In this document: positions 6,020 to 6,455 of the stretch, one piece after another
Layout of the letters: every line of letters begins with the position of its first letter
Position numbering within the stretch: the stretch's first letter is position 1
NCBI GenBank assembly: GCA_900554695.1
Contig: USHV01000046.1
Coordinates: 1-6,455 of the forward strand
Reading direction: 5' to 3'
Length of the DNA stretch: 6,455 nucleotides
Source: an uncultured Prevotella sp.
GTDB taxonomy: Bacteria > Bacteroidota > Bacteroidia > Bacteroidales > Bacteroidaceae
Translations under genes and position numbers: made by a program
Notes under the pieces: model-generated
The model's database searches: none
Told to the model about the DNA's origin: nothing
Seen by the model: the letters and a program-made list of their open reading frames with translations, nothing else

Positions 6020-6455
6020 ATGAGGAATTTTATAATAATGCTTCTGCTTGCCGTTTGCGCTCCTTTAGGCATTCAGGCACAAAGTCAAGATGACGATGAG
6101 AAGATAATAGAAGTAACAGGTACCGTCACCGACGAAAACGGAGAGCCGCTTATCGGTGTGAGTGTCATGCCTAAAGACGAGGCCGGACTCGGTGCAATAA
6201 CAAATGTTGACGGTGTTTATAAGATAAAGATACCTGCATACACACGACTCGTGTTCAACTATATAGGTATGGAACAGCAGGAAGTGCTCATCAAGGAGCA
6301 GACTACTGCCAACGTGAAGATGAAGACAAAGGAAGACAATGTTATCGACGAGGTTGTCGTAACAGGTACAGGTTCACAGAAGAAGCTCACCCTTACAGGT
6401 GCCGTGACGACTGTCGACCCTGAACTGCTCCGCACACCTACAGCCAGCCTTTCAA
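6020..6455 (+). CDS. SusC/RagA-family TonB-dependent outer-membrane transporter, N-terminal part
   Basis: The reading frame stays open to the window edge, giving 145 residues of a protein that is usually about 1000 aa. Residues 1-20 are a signal peptide ending GIQA, with cleavage likely before Gln21. Residues about 30-103 form a CarboxypepD-regulatory-like domain (VTGTVTDENGEPLIGVSVM at 32-50, NVDGVYKIKIP at 62-72). Then comes the SusC-type stretch VIDEVVVTGTGSQKK (108-122) and LTLTGAVTTV (123-132), which includes the TonB-interacting region and the start of the plug. No STN domain precedes it, so direct signalling to an anti-sigma factor is unlikely and control probably comes from elsewhere, such as a hybrid two-component system. 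The protein should import a ligand across the outer membrane with a SusD-like partner, expected just downstream. The family call is firm; the substrate is unknown. Confidence 0.95.
   Translation, partial: MRNFIIMLLLAVCAPLGIQAQSQDDDEKIIEVTGTVTDENGEPLIGVSVMPKDEAGLGAITNVDGVYKIKIPAYTRLVFNYIGMEQQEVLIKEQTTANVKMKTKEDNVIDEVVVTGTGSQKKLTLTGAVTTVDPELLRTPTASLS

Overview
The window looks like chromosomal DNA of a Bacteroidales bacterium, most probably Prevotella or a close relative. Four things point there: the long (618-aa) form of IspG with an extra central domain; promoter cores of the Bacteroidetes type (TAnnTTTG) and AT-rich start regions without Shine-Dalgarno sequences; a lipoprotein with the surface-export tail Cys-Ser-Asp-Asp-Asp; and the start of a SusC/RagA-type TonB-dependent receptor. 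The genus is an inference; the order is well supported.

Left block (1-3198), housekeeping and GC-rich. A short gene-poor stretch carries a good promoter, followed by ispG (MEP isoprenoid pathway, 214-2070). After 79 bp comes an aldo/keto reductase of the YghZ / L-glyceraldehyde-3-phosphate reductase type (2150-3109), which seems to lack the usual C-terminal tail. A strong intrinsic terminator (3158-3198) closes this unit.

Middle block (3199-4576), about 1.4 kb without a convincing protein gene. It is not featureless. It holds a degenerate tandem array of 22-bp palindromic units (3589-3742) and a perfect 12-bp hairpin with a T-rich tail and no gene in front of it (3806-3856). It also holds a GC-rich island with mutually exclusive RNA helices (around 4236-4268), two pairs of 13-bp direct repeats, and finally a promoter core with a leader of about 120 nt.

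Right block (4577-6455), the front of a nutrient-uptake locus of the polysaccharide-utilisation type. A surface lipoprotein with an IPT/TIG domain and a C-terminal NHL/beta-propeller region is followed after 21 bp by a SusC-like outer-membrane transporter that runs off the window. The expected reading is that the lipoprotein sits on the cell surface and helps the SusC/SusD importer that follows. The substrate cannot be told from this window.

No wholly new enzyme system is visible. The least explained material is the 22-bp repeat array and the orphan terminator just after it.
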